Assembly (NCBI GenBank): GCA_021810565.1
Contig: JAJZIM010000006.1
Location: forward strand, 1 to 64,000
Source: Bacillota bacterium
GTDB taxonomy: Bacteria > Bacillota > Sulfobacillia > JAJZIM01
DNA: 64,000 nucleotides
Direction: 5' to 3'
Below, piece by piece: positions 11,085 to 18,776 of this stretch. The notes below the pieces were generated by a model that saw only the letters and a program-made list of their open reading frames with translations, ran no database searches and was not told where the DNA came from. The stretch's first letter is position 1; each line of letters opens with the position of its first letter. A program made the position numbers and the translations under genes.

Positions 11085-12574
11085 GACCCCACCTCCTCGA
11101 AAAACCGTCGCGCAGCGCACCACGCGTCCTCCAGCACCGCCTCCACCCGCGCCCCCGGCCCGTCCCGCGCCAGACGATCCAAACACTCTCGAAAAGCCTC
11201 CCGCAGCACTCGGCTCACCGCTTCCCCTCCTGCCGCCCCGCCCTCCCCGAACCCCGCCGCCGCCAGCACCCGGCGGGCCAGTTCCCCCACCGCCCGGGAG
11301 AGCCGCTCCACCTGGGGGTCCGCGATCCGGTAGCGGCCCTCGTAGCCCAGGAAGGAGGCGGGCTCCAGCCGGCCCTCCTCGGCCAGCCGCCGGTAGTCCG
11401 CGGTGCCCCGCAGCACCACCTCCCGGTGGAACAACAGGTGCGCGGTGGTCACCGGATCATCCAGCAGCTCCAGCCGCTCCAGCAGTCGGAAACTTTGCAT
11501 GACGTCCTCCAGCCGGCTGTCGGGAGCGAACATGATGAAGCCCGCGCAAAGGCGCACCCCCTGCTCCCGCAACAGCTGCACCGCCCGCCTTTGTTCCGGC
11601 TCCCCAAAGCCCTTGCCGAAGTGGGCCAAAAGTCGCGGCGAGCCGCTCTCCAGCCCCAGAAAGACGCTCTCCAGCCCGCCCGCGACCAACTCCCGCACCA
11701 AAGTTTCGTCCAGGTCCGGGGCGCGGGTCTCGATGCCGAAACGGATCCCCGGCAGCCTGGCGCGCAGGAGCGCGGCCAACTCGCGCCCGCGGCGTCGCCC
11801 GGCCGGTCCCGGGCCGCAGAAGTTGGCATCCGCGAAATAGAAGTGGTCGGAGCCACGGCTGCGGCGCAAGGCCTCCATCTCCCGCACCACCGCGGCGGGG
11901 CTGCGCCCCCGCCAGGGGCTGCCCGATCCCGGGAAGGAGCCCACGTAGCAGAAACTGCAGTGCCCGAAGCAGCCGCGGCTGCCCAGGACATAGGTGTGGA
12001 TGCCCCGCGCCTCCACCAGGGCCGGATCCGCCCGCTCGGGAAAGGGCATCCCGTCCAGGTCGGCCCGCGGCGGCCGCGCCGCCCACCTCACCGCGCCTCC
12101 CCGGCGCGCGGCCAGCCCCGGCAGCGTGCGCCAGTCTCCCGCCGCTTCCAAGGTGCGCCCGAGCTCCCGCAGGGTGTCCTCCGGCTCCCCCAGCACCGCG
12201 GAATCCAGTACGGGATGGGCCGCGAGCAGCTCCCGGGCGGAGAAAGTCGGGAAATGACCGTACACGGTGAGGTGGGCCTGCGCCAGGTCCGCCTTGATCT
12301 GCCGCAAGAGCTCCAGCACCTCTCCGGTGCGGTCCCACTGGTAGCGCAGGTGCACCGCCAGCAGGTCCGGCGCCTCCCGGCCAATCCGCTCCCGCACCTG
12401 CTCCGGAGTCAGCTGCTCCAAGTCCGCCGCCAACACCGTCGCCGGGAAGCCCTCGGCGCGCAGCGAGGCCGCGGCGTAGCCGGTGAGCAGCGCGGCCGAC
12501 AGGGGGGACTCCACCACCAGATCCACGTCCCGGGGGCTGCGCAGCCGCGGCGGGTCCAAAAGCAGCACCCTCAT
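11081..12574 (-). CDS. B12-binding domain radical SAM protein, candidate BzaD/BzaE-like
   Basis: GSRGCFGHCSFCYVGSF (CX3CX2C radical SAM motif), N-terminal B12-binding-like region MRVLLLDPPRL..., operon context; ATGA overlaps both sides. Confidence 0.85.
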   Translation of the reverse strand: MRVLLLDPPRLRSPRDVDLVVESPLSAALLTGYAAASLRAEGFPATVLAADLEQLTPEQVRERIGREAPDLLAVHLRYQWDRTGEVLELLRQIKADLAQAHLTVYGHFPTFSARELLAAHPVLDSAVLGEPEDTLRELGRTLEAAGDWRTLPGLAARRGGAVRWAARPPRADLDGMPFPERADPALVEARGIHTYVLGSRGCFGHCSFCYVGSFPGSGSPWRGRSPAAVVREMEALRRSRGSDHFYFADANFCGPGPAGRRRGRELAALLRARLPGIRFGIETRAPDLDETLVRELVAGGLESVFLGLESGSPRLLAHFGKGFGEPEQRRAVQLLREQGVRLCAGFIMFAPDSRLEDVMQSFRLLERLELLDDPVTTAHLLFHREVVLRGTADYRRLAEEGRLEPASFLGYEGRYRIADPQVERLSRAVGELARRVLAAAGFGEGGAAGGEAVSRVLREAFRECLDRLARDGPGARVEAVLEDAWCAARRFFEEVGS

Positions 12575-13065
12575 CGCAGCAACACCAGCCCCACCCGGGG
12601 CCCCTCCGGTCCGCAGGGGAGTTCCAGCCCGTTGGCCGCCACCGTGGAGAACACATCGATGCCGCAGGCCTCCAAGGAGGGGCGGGCCGTGTGCGGATGC
12701 CGGCAGGGTGCGGCGAGGTCGCAGGGGGAGCAAAGCCCGCAAGGGCCGGCCCCCATCCCGAAAGCCGCCGGGTGACCCCCGGCCAGGGCCAGCCGCTCTA
12801 GCTCCCCCGCCAGGTAGCGGACCCGCCAGGACTGGTCGGCCAGAAACAGCAACGCCTCCCGGTATTCCCGCAACAGCCGCGCCGTCTCCCCCGGGGCGGG
12901 CGCGTACGGCGGGCATACCAGGTTGGATCCGTAGTGCGGACAGCCCCAGCGGCATTTCCAGCGCACCCATTCCGCCACCTGCACCGAATCGGCCGGGATC
13001 ACGCGGGCCACCGAGGCCCCCAGCTCCCCGGCCACGGCCGCCAGCTCCGACGGCTGCACACCCAT
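12571..13065 (-). CDS. DUF2284 family predicted metal-binding protein
   Basis: RWKCRWGCPHYGSNLVCPPYAP ... GPCGLCSPCDLAAPCRHPHTARPSLEACGIDVFSTVAANG cysteine pattern. Confidence 0.85.
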   Translation of the reverse strand: MGVQPSELAAVAGELGASVARVIPADSVQVAEWVRWKCRWGCPHYGSNLVCPPYAPAPGETARLLREYREALLFLADQSWRVRYLAGELERLALAGGHPAAFGMGAGPCGLCSPCDLAAPCRHPHTARPSLEACGIDVFSTVAANGLELPCGPEGPRVGLVLLR

Positions 13066-13079
13066 CCCCTCCTCCCCGC

Positions 13080-13122
13080 GCCGGGAAAACAAAAACCCCG
13101 AGCGCATGCGCCCGAGGACTTT
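13080..13122 (-). terminator. rho-independent terminator/expression platform of the cobalamin riboswitch
   Basis: Minus strand CCTCGGGCGCATGCGCTCGGGGTTTTTGTTTT directly after the riboswitch. Confidence 0.75.
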
Positions 13123-13124
13123 TC

Positions 13125-13350
13125 CTTCATCCCCCAGCCGACGACCCGCGAAACCGCGGGACCCGAAGGGCAGGTCTCCTGGCTACGGATCACCGCCTCC
13201 GCCGCCTTCCCGGTCACCCAGTGGCCTCTAGGCGGAGACTCCCCGTTCACAGTGATGGGTTCGCGCCGCCACCGGCCGTCGGCCGGCCGGCCCGGACTTC
13301 CCTATTCTCCCCCGGAGGGGCACCCTTCGCACCCTCACCTTAGCAGCCGC
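13125..13350 (-). ncRNA. cobalamin riboswitch
   Basis: Minus strand GGTGCGAAGGG...GAATAGGGAAG...AACCCATCACTGTGAACGGGG...GGCCACTGGGTGACCGGGAAGGCGG...GATCCGTAGCCAGGAGACCTGCC (B12 box). Confidence 0.97.
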
Positions 13351-13460
13351 CCGCCGGTGCGCGCAAGGCGCCTGACGGACCGTGGGGGCCGCGCAGGTCC
13401 TTTCGGCGCCGCCAGGCGCGTCCCCGAGGCGCCGCACGGCATATTTGGCCCTCCCGGCAC

Positions 13461-13802
13461 AAAAAAAGACCCCGAGATGAGCGTCCACCCTTGCCTGCGG
13501 TGCAGCTAGACTCGCGTCCGTCGGCGTCTCCGGCTCGCACCGGATGCTGACTTTTCGCCGCACTGCCCGGCCCCAGGTCGAGCGGTAGTCGCGCCAGGAA
13601 TTGATAGGAGGGGATCCGCCCGCGCGCGGCAGGCGCACACCACACATCCCGCATCATCCTGTTGCAACGCGACCCCTTGCGCCTTCAGCTCGGCCTTACG
13701 GCAGGCGACTTCGAATCGTCCTGCGATCCCTTGCGAAACCGCACCCGTCCTCCGAAGGCTTGACCGTCCTGCCGGCACCGAAGACCGGATCATCTCGAGG
13801 CA
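13461..13802 (-). ncRNA. putative stand-alone structured RNA, family not recognised
   Basis: Consensus promoter upstream; 5' CCTCGAGATGA pairs with 3' TCATCTCGGGG (11 bp, one G-U) followed by TCTTTTTTT; internal hairpins such as TCCGGTGCGAGCCGGA nested in GGCG...CGCC. Confidence 0.5.
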
Positions 13803-13808
13803 ACTCTC

Positions 13809-13836
13809 ATTATATCCCCCGGCCGGCCAAAGTCAA
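13809..13836 (-). promoter_or_regulatory. sigma-A-type promoter for the putative ncRNA
   Basis: TTGACT-16 bp-TATAAT on minus strand. Confidence 0.75.
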
Positions 13837-13874
13837 GACCGCCGACGCATTTTTCAGACATGAATTTGTGGAGC

Positions 13875-14228
13875 TCAAGGCTCCTCCGCCAACAGCTCGC
13901 GCAGCACCACGGCGTTGTTGTGCTCCCGATCCGCGGCGCCGAAGAGCAGCGTGAGCGGCCCCCCCGCCGCCGCCTCGCGCAGCCTCGCCAAGGGCTCCGA
14001 AGCCGCCGCCAACTCGGCGCGGTAGCGGCGCCGGAACTCCTCCCAGCGCGCGGGGTCGTGGCCGAACTCCCGGCGCAGCTCGTCCGAGGGGGCGATCTCC
14101 CGCAGCCACAGGTCCACCCGGGCGGCCTGTCTGGTGAGACCCCGGGGCCACAGGCGATCCACCAAGACCCGCCGCCCGTCCGCCGCCTCGGGCGGGTCGT
14201 AGACGCGCCTGATCCGCACCTCGCTCAT
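13875..14228 (-). CDS. DUF488 family protein
   Basis: VRIRRVYDPPEAADGRRVLVDRLWPRGLTRQAARVDLWLREIAPSDELRREFGHDPARW. Confidence 0.92.
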   Translation of the reverse strand: MSEVRIRRVYDPPEAADGRRVLVDRLWPRGLTRQAARVDLWLREIAPSDELRREFGHDPARWEEFRRRYRAELAAASEPLARLREAAAGGPLTLLFGAADREHNNAVVLRELLAEEP

Positions 14229-14872
14229 TTCGCCCCCTCCCCCGCCGTCCGCAAATTCCGGTCCATGCGGGACAGGACCTCGGGGGACAAGAGGGCCGCC
14301 GTCAGGGGGAACAGCAGATGGTCCTCCTTGGCGGCGTGTCGGCGCACCACCTCGGCCAAAAGCTGGGCGCGCTCGACGGCCAGCGGCTCGCTCAGGCCCT
14401 CCTCCCGCGCCTCGGCCAACAGATGCCGGATGGCCCGATGATCCGCCTCCAGTACCTTCAGGGGCGTCAGGGGACCGCCCCGGGCCGTGAGTTCCCGGCG
14501 CAGTTCGGCCATCCAAAAGTTCTCCTCCGCCGCGAAATGCCGCTCCAAAAGGGGCCGAAGAAAGGCCAGGGCGGCCCGGGCGGCGTCCCCGCGTTCGTCC
14601 AGCAGCCGCTCCAGGAGCCCCTCCACCACCCGGTGCTCCCGGGACAACAGGTCCAGGGGAGCCGGCAGCCCACGCTCGCCCGCCGCCGGCGACTCCAGGA
14701 TGGTTAGGCGCATGGGCACCTCCGGCACCGGGTCTTGAGACCCGGCCCGGCGGGCCAGGTCGTCCAACGCCGCCTGCTGCGTCAACCCGCGGCCCAGCAG
14801 TTCCGGGAAGGAGGCCGACCAGGCCACGCATCCCCCTTCGGGAGCCTCGCCCACCGCCGCCGCATACCGCAT
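14225..14872 (-). CDS. HicB-like N-terminal domain fused to hemerythrin (HHE) domain
   Basis: MRYAAAVGEAPEGGCVAWSASFPELLGRGLTQQAALDDLARRA then HRVVEGLLERLL..HFAAEENFW..EADHRAIRHLL..HAAKEDHLLFPL; alternative start MRLT would drop the HicB part. Confidence 0.75.
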   Translation of the reverse strand: MRYAAAVGEAPEGGCVAWSASFPELLGRGLTQQAALDDLARRAGSQDPVPEVPMRLTILESPAAGERGLPAPLDLLSREHRVVEGLLERLLDERGDAARAALAFLRPLLERHFAAEENFWMAELRRELTARGGPLTPLKVLEADHRAIRHLLAEAREEGLSEPLAVERAQLLAEVVRRHAAKEDHLLFPLTAALLSPEVLSRMDRNLRTAGEGAK

Positions 14873-14886
14873 CCCGCCGCCTCCCC

Positions 14887-15672
14887 TCAGGCCGGGGACG
14901 CCAGGGCCACCCCCGCCGCCGCCAGAGCCCGGCGCACCCGGGCGGCCGTCTCCAGGGCCCCCGGGGCGTCGGCGTGCAGGCCGATGCTGTCGGCCGCAAG
15001 TTCCAGCTCCGCCCCGCCCTGGGCGCGCAAGCGTCCCTCCCGGGCGATCTGGACCGCCTGCCGGGCCGCCGCCGCCGGATCCAGGAAGGCTCCCGGCTCC
15101 CCCTGCGGCACCAGACCGCCGTCCGGTCGGTAGCGCCGGTCGGCGAAGGCCTCCCGGACCACCCTCAGCCCCGCCGCTGCGGCCGCCGCCGCCAGGGCGG
15201 AGCCGTCTGGAGTGTACACCGCCGCCGCCCCGCCCCACGCCGCAAGGCTCCGGACCAGGGCCCGGGCCAGCTCGGCGTCCTGGGCGGCGCGCCAATAAAG
15301 GGCGCCGTGCAACTTCAAGTGGCCAAGCTTCACCCCCGCGGTCCTGGCCAGAGCGGCCAGGGCCCCCGCCTGGTAGAGCACGTCGTCCACCACCTCCGCC
15401 GCGGGCGCTGGCCACGGCCGGCGTCCGAAACCGCGCCGGTCGGGGTAGCCCGGGTGCGCCCCCACCGCCACGCCCCGGCGCGCGCACGCCTCGATGGCCC
15501 GGCGCATGACCTGGGGATCCCCGGCGTGAAAGCCGCAGGCCAGGTTGGCCGAGGTCACCTGATCCAGGATCTCCTCCCCCGGCCCCAGACGCCAGACCCC
15601 GTAGTCCTCCCCGAAATCCAGGTTCAAGTCCACCGCATATCCCCCCGCCGTCTTCTTCGCCGCCGCCGGCAC
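14887..15672 (-). CDS. pxpA: 5-oxoprolinase subunit PxpA (LamB/YcsF)
   Basis: VDLNLDFGEDYGVWRLGPGEEILDQVTSANLACGFHAGDPQVM. Confidence 0.95.
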   Translation of the reverse strand: MPAAAKKTAGGYAVDLNLDFGEDYGVWRLGPGEEILDQVTSANLACGFHAGDPQVMRRAIEACARRGVAVGAHPGYPDRRGFGRRPWPAPAAEVVDDVLYQAGALAALARTAGVKLGHLKLHGALYWRAAQDAELARALVRSLAAWGGAAAVYTPDGSALAAAAAAAGLRVVREAFADRRYRPDGGLVPQGEPGAFLDPAAAARQAVQIAREGRLRAQGGAELELAADSIGLHADAPGALETAARVRRALAAAGVALASPA

Positions 15673-15685
15673 CGTTCCTGCCGGC

Positions 15686-16606
15686 TCACCCGGAAAGCGC
15701 CGCCAGGGCGGCCTCCCGGCGCCGGAAAAGCTCCCGGGCCTGGGCCGCCTCCACCAGGGTGAAGCGCACCCGATCCCCCGGCCGCAGCTGCGCCAAGGCC
15801 GGCAGGTCGGCGCGGATGACCACCGCCGCCACGGGATAGCCCCCGGTGGGGGGGCGGTCCACCCCCAGCACCAGGGGCAGTCCCGCGGGGGGCACCTGCA
15901 CCGCCCCCACGGCCATGCCGGCGGAGGGGATCTCTCCCGCCCCCGAGCGGATCGCCGCCCCCTCCAGGCGCACCCCCCGGCGGTCGCTTTGTGGGCTCAC
16001 CCGGTACGCCTCCCCGCACAACCGCTCCCAGTCCGCCGCGGTGAAGCGCTCCGCGTGCGGCCCGCGGACGCAGCGCAGCTCGCCGCGCCCGAGAGCCACC
16101 GCCGCCGCGGCACTGATCCTGGGCGGCGTCCCCGCCTCCTCCCCCACCGCCAAGCGATCGCCGCGGCGCAGGGGCCGGCCCTCCAGGCCGCCGAAGCCAC
16201 CCGGCAGATCCGTGGAGCGGCTGCCCAGCACCGGCCGGACCAGCACGCCCCCCGCCACCGCCAGGTAGGCCCGGCAGCCCGGCCCCCCGCCCGGCAGCCG
16301 CACCCGCCCTCCCCGGGGCAACCGCCGCGGGGTGAGGGTAGGCAGCGGTTCCTCCTCCACCCGGGCGCCCAGGTCCGCCCCCGCCACGGCCACCGTCAGG
16401 TCCGCCAGGGCCGCGAGTTCCGGTCCCACCAGGGTGCACTCCAGGGCCGCCGCCCCCGGCGGATTTCCCACCGCCAGGTTGGCCAGGTGCAAAGAATCCC
16501 GGTCCGCCGCGCCCCCCGGGGCCACCCCCAGGTGGGCGAGCCCGCTTCGCCCCAGGTCCTGGACGGTGGTCAAAAGGCCGGGCTGCACCACCTCCAGGCC
16601 CCTCAC
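15686..16606 (-). CDS. pxpC: 5-oxoprolinase subunit PxpC (biotin-dependent carboxyltransferase family)
   Basis: LEVVQPGLLTTVQDLGRSGLAHLGVAPGGAADRDSLHLANLAVGNP. Confidence 0.95.
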   Translation of the reverse strand: MRGLEVVQPGLLTTVQDLGRSGLAHLGVAPGGAADRDSLHLANLAVGNPPGAAALECTLVGPELAALADLTVAVAGADLGARVEEEPLPTLTPRRLPRGGRVRLPGGGPGCRAYLAVAGGVLVRPVLGSRSTDLPGGFGGLEGRPLRRGDRLAVGEEAGTPPRISAAAAVALGRGELRCVRGPHAERFTAADWERLCGEAYRVSPQSDRRGVRLEGAAIRSGAGEIPSAGMAVGAVQVPPAGLPLVLGVDRPPTGGYPVAAVVIRADLPALAQLRPGDRVRFTLVEAAQARELFRRREAALAALSG

Positions 16607-17265
16607 GAGCCGGCCTCCCGCAGCCGCACCCGGTCGCCGGGGCCGAAAAGCGACGGCCGCTCCCGGGTGGGATCAAAGAGCCGCAGGGAGGTGTGCCCCA
16701 CGATGCGCCAGCCCCCGGGGCCCTCCCGGGGGTAGATGCCGGCCAGCCCACCCGCCAGGGCCACACTGCCTGCGGGCACCCGGGGGCGGGGCACCGCCAT
16801 GCGCGCCACCTCCAGGCCCGCCGGGGAGAAGCCCAGGTAGGGGAAGCCGGGAGCGAAGCCCAGGAACAAGACCCGGTACTCCACCCCGGTAAGCCGTCGT
16901 ACCAGCTCCGCCTCGCTCCAGCCGGCCCCCGCGGCCACCTGGGCCAGGTCCGGCCCCCCGGCACCGCCGAAGACCACCGGCACCTCGTGCAGCGGTCCAG
17001 GTGGGGCATCCTCGTCCCGCGCCGAGCGGGACAGCTCGGCCAGGACCCGGCGCAGCCGCTCCTCGGCCACCCGGTCCGGGTCGAACTCCACCCAAACCGA
17101 GCTCAGGGCGGGTACCACCTCCCGGATCCCCGGCATCCCCCGATCCTCCAGGCGCTTCGCCACCCACCGCGCCCGGCGGCTGGCCTCCTCCACCGGCAAC
17201 GACACCCACTCCAACAGGAGGGCCGCCTCGCCGCAGCTACGCACTCCGGGGGCGCTGCCGCTCAT
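16603..17265 (-). CDS. pxpB: 5-oxoprolinase subunit PxpB (KipI family)
   Basis: GFAPGFPYLGFSPAGLEVARMAVPRPRVPAGSVALAGGLAGIYPREGPGGWRIVGHT. Confidence 0.95.
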   Translation of the reverse strand: MSGSAPGVRSCGEAALLLEWVSLPVEEASRRARWVAKRLEDRGMPGIREVVPALSSVWVEFDPDRVAEERLRRVLAELSRSARDEDAPPGPLHEVPVVFGGAGGPDLAQVAAGAGWSEAELVRRLTGVEYRVLFLGFAPGFPYLGFSPAGLEVARMAVPRPRVPAGSVALAGGLAGIYPREGPGGWRIVGHTSLRLFDPTRERPSLFGPGDRVRLREAGS

Positions 17266-17879
17266 GGTGCCAGGCAGCGGCGCAGCGGCGCCAAGGCCAG
17301 CATGCGCGGACCGCTCTCCCCGAAACCTGCGGCGAAGGCCGTCAGGCGCTTGGGGTTCAAATCTTCCAAATACATGTCCTCCAAAAGCGACGCCAACCGC
17401 TCGACGTCCATGGTGCGGTGGCGCAGATGGCGCAGGTAGATCAGATCCAAAAGGGCCTTCTCCGGCCAAGCGATCTGGACGCCGTCCAAGGGACGAAAGC
17501 CCCAGAACAGCCGACGGGCGATCTGGTGGTACTCGAAGATCCCCTGCCGCGTCCGGTAGGTGTGGGGCGCACGCAGGCTCACCAGGGTCAAGGTGAAGGC
17601 TTGCTGACTTAGGATCCCGGTCCGCCCGAGAGCATACTCCAGGGAGAGGTAGCACGGAGCGCGCAAGGCCATGGCCGTCTCCTCGGGCGATGGGGCGGCG
17701 AAAGGGTTCGCGTACCAGCCGCGGGCCGGCCGGTCCAACAGGCCCTCCCGGATCAATCGCCCCAAAGCCGGCAGGACCCCGCCGCCGGACTGCCCCGCCA
17801 ATTGAAGCAAATCCGCATAGGAGAAGAGTTTTTTCTCGGGATAGGCACGAAACAAGCGCAAAAGTTCCAACGGTTTCAA
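17262..17879 (-). CDS. AbiEi-like type IV antitoxin
   Basis: LELLRLFRAYPEKKLFSYADLLQLAG..winged-helix N-term, LSLEYALGRTGILSQQ..., WPEKALLDLIYLR; TTG start overlapping toxin stop. Confidence 0.8.
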   Translation of the reverse strand: MKPLELLRLFRAYPEKKLFSYADLLQLAGQSGGGVLPALGRLIREGLLDRPARGWYANPFAAPSPEETAMALRAPCYLSLEYALGRTGILSQQAFTLTLVSLRAPHTYRTRQGIFEYHQIARRLFWGFRPLDGVQIAWPEKALLDLIYLRHLRHRTMDVERLASLLEDMYLEDLNPKRLTAFAAGFGESGPRMLALAPLRRCLAP

Positions 17880-18730
17880 TCGGTCTCTCCTCTGCCGGCT
17901 CCCGTTTCCAACATGACCGAGTGCACCGCGTCGGCCACCGCTCGGACCAGGTCCGGAAACGCTTCCCGGTACGAATTTAAATGCCCAGACGGCAAGAAAC
18001 GAACCATCTCCGCCTCCAGCGCCTGGACTCCCGATTCCCGCAGCCGGTCCAGACCGTGCCGCAGGCGGAGCCGAAACGCCCCCGCGTCGGCTCCGTAGTC
18101 CACGGACTTTTGCAGCACCAGCGCCACGTCCAGCGGCTCCCGGCAATCCCGCAGCAGAAAATGTAGATCCCATAGGTCCCGCCCCTTGACATATTCCCGC
18201 AGGGCCACCGCCACCACTTTGTCGGCCAGGATCTCTCGGAGCGTCTCCACCCGCACCACCGGATCGAAGGGCGGCCAGCGAAGGATCTGCAATCGGTTAT
18301 CCCGGCTGGGTATGGCGGCAAACTCCAAGTTGACGCGCAGCACCCCTTCCAAGATCTCGGCCCGGCAGCGCAAGGCATACCGTTGCAAAATCTCGCCGCT
18401 TTTTTGCCGATCCAGATCGACGCGATCAAGAAACGGGAAGATGTCCCTCATGAATTCCGGCAAACCTGCTTGGAAAGTCGGTACACGATGGAAGGCCGCC
18501 AGGTCTTGCGTCCTAAAAACAAAGTCCAGATCCTCTGAGAACCGCGGATTTCCGTACAGCAGGCGCAGGGCCGTGCCACCCTGAAGTGCCCCCACGCCGA
18601 AGAAAAGCCGCCGGCTAAGGTGGGTCAGCACCGCCCGCTGCAATTCCTCCCGCAGGATGAGGGCGGCGGCAACCTCCTCCTGCCGGCTGCGGATCAGGAT
18701 CTGGTCCCAAAGCAAGGCCCTCATCTCCAC
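17876..18730 (-). CDS. AbiEii-like nucleotidyltransferase toxin
   Basis: GGTALRLLYGNPRFSEDLDFVF nucleotidyltransferase motif; EILADKVVAVALREYVKGRDLWDLHFLL. Confidence 0.88.
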   Translation of the reverse strand: MEMRALLWDQILIRSRQEEVAAALILREELQRAVLTHLSRRLFFGVGALQGGTALRLLYGNPRFSEDLDFVFRTQDLAAFHRVPTFQAGLPEFMRDIFPFLDRVDLDRQKSGEILQRYALRCRAEILEGVLRVNLEFAAIPSRDNRLQILRWPPFDPVVRVETLREILADKVVAVALREYVKGRDLWDLHFLLRDCREPLDVALVLQKSVDYGADAGAFRLRLRHGLDRLRESGVQALEAEMVRFLPSGHLNSYREAFPDLVRAVADAVHSVMLETGAGRGETD

Positions 18731-18776
18731 TTTTTATACTACTATAATACACCCAGTACGGCAAATCGACTTTCCC

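Noticed and set aside
9414-11333. Long plus-strand ORF (639 aa) and similar antisense ORFs such as 133-1140, 5430-6506 and 35427-37172
   Set aside because: They lie opposite strongly supported genes (ThiC paralogs, trp genes, smc), have Pro/Arg/Gly/His-rich composition with no recognisable domains, and are typical GC-rich shadow ORFs
13506-13793. 95-aa minus-strand ORF inside the putative ncRNA
   Set aside because: No recognisable domain, poor composition, and the segment shows paired RNA ends and a promoter/T-run layout more like a ncRNA
13461-13802. Interpreting this RNA as a second cobalamin riboswitch because of GAGCCGGAGACGCCGAC
   Set aside because: Only a loose resemblance to the B12 box; no matching GCCACTG, GGGAAGG or ACTGTGA elements upstream
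13506-14151. Small minus-strand ORFs just left of and overlapping DUF488 (e.g. 13810-14151)
   Set aside because: Alternative frames of the DUF488 gene or the ncRNA region, no domain support
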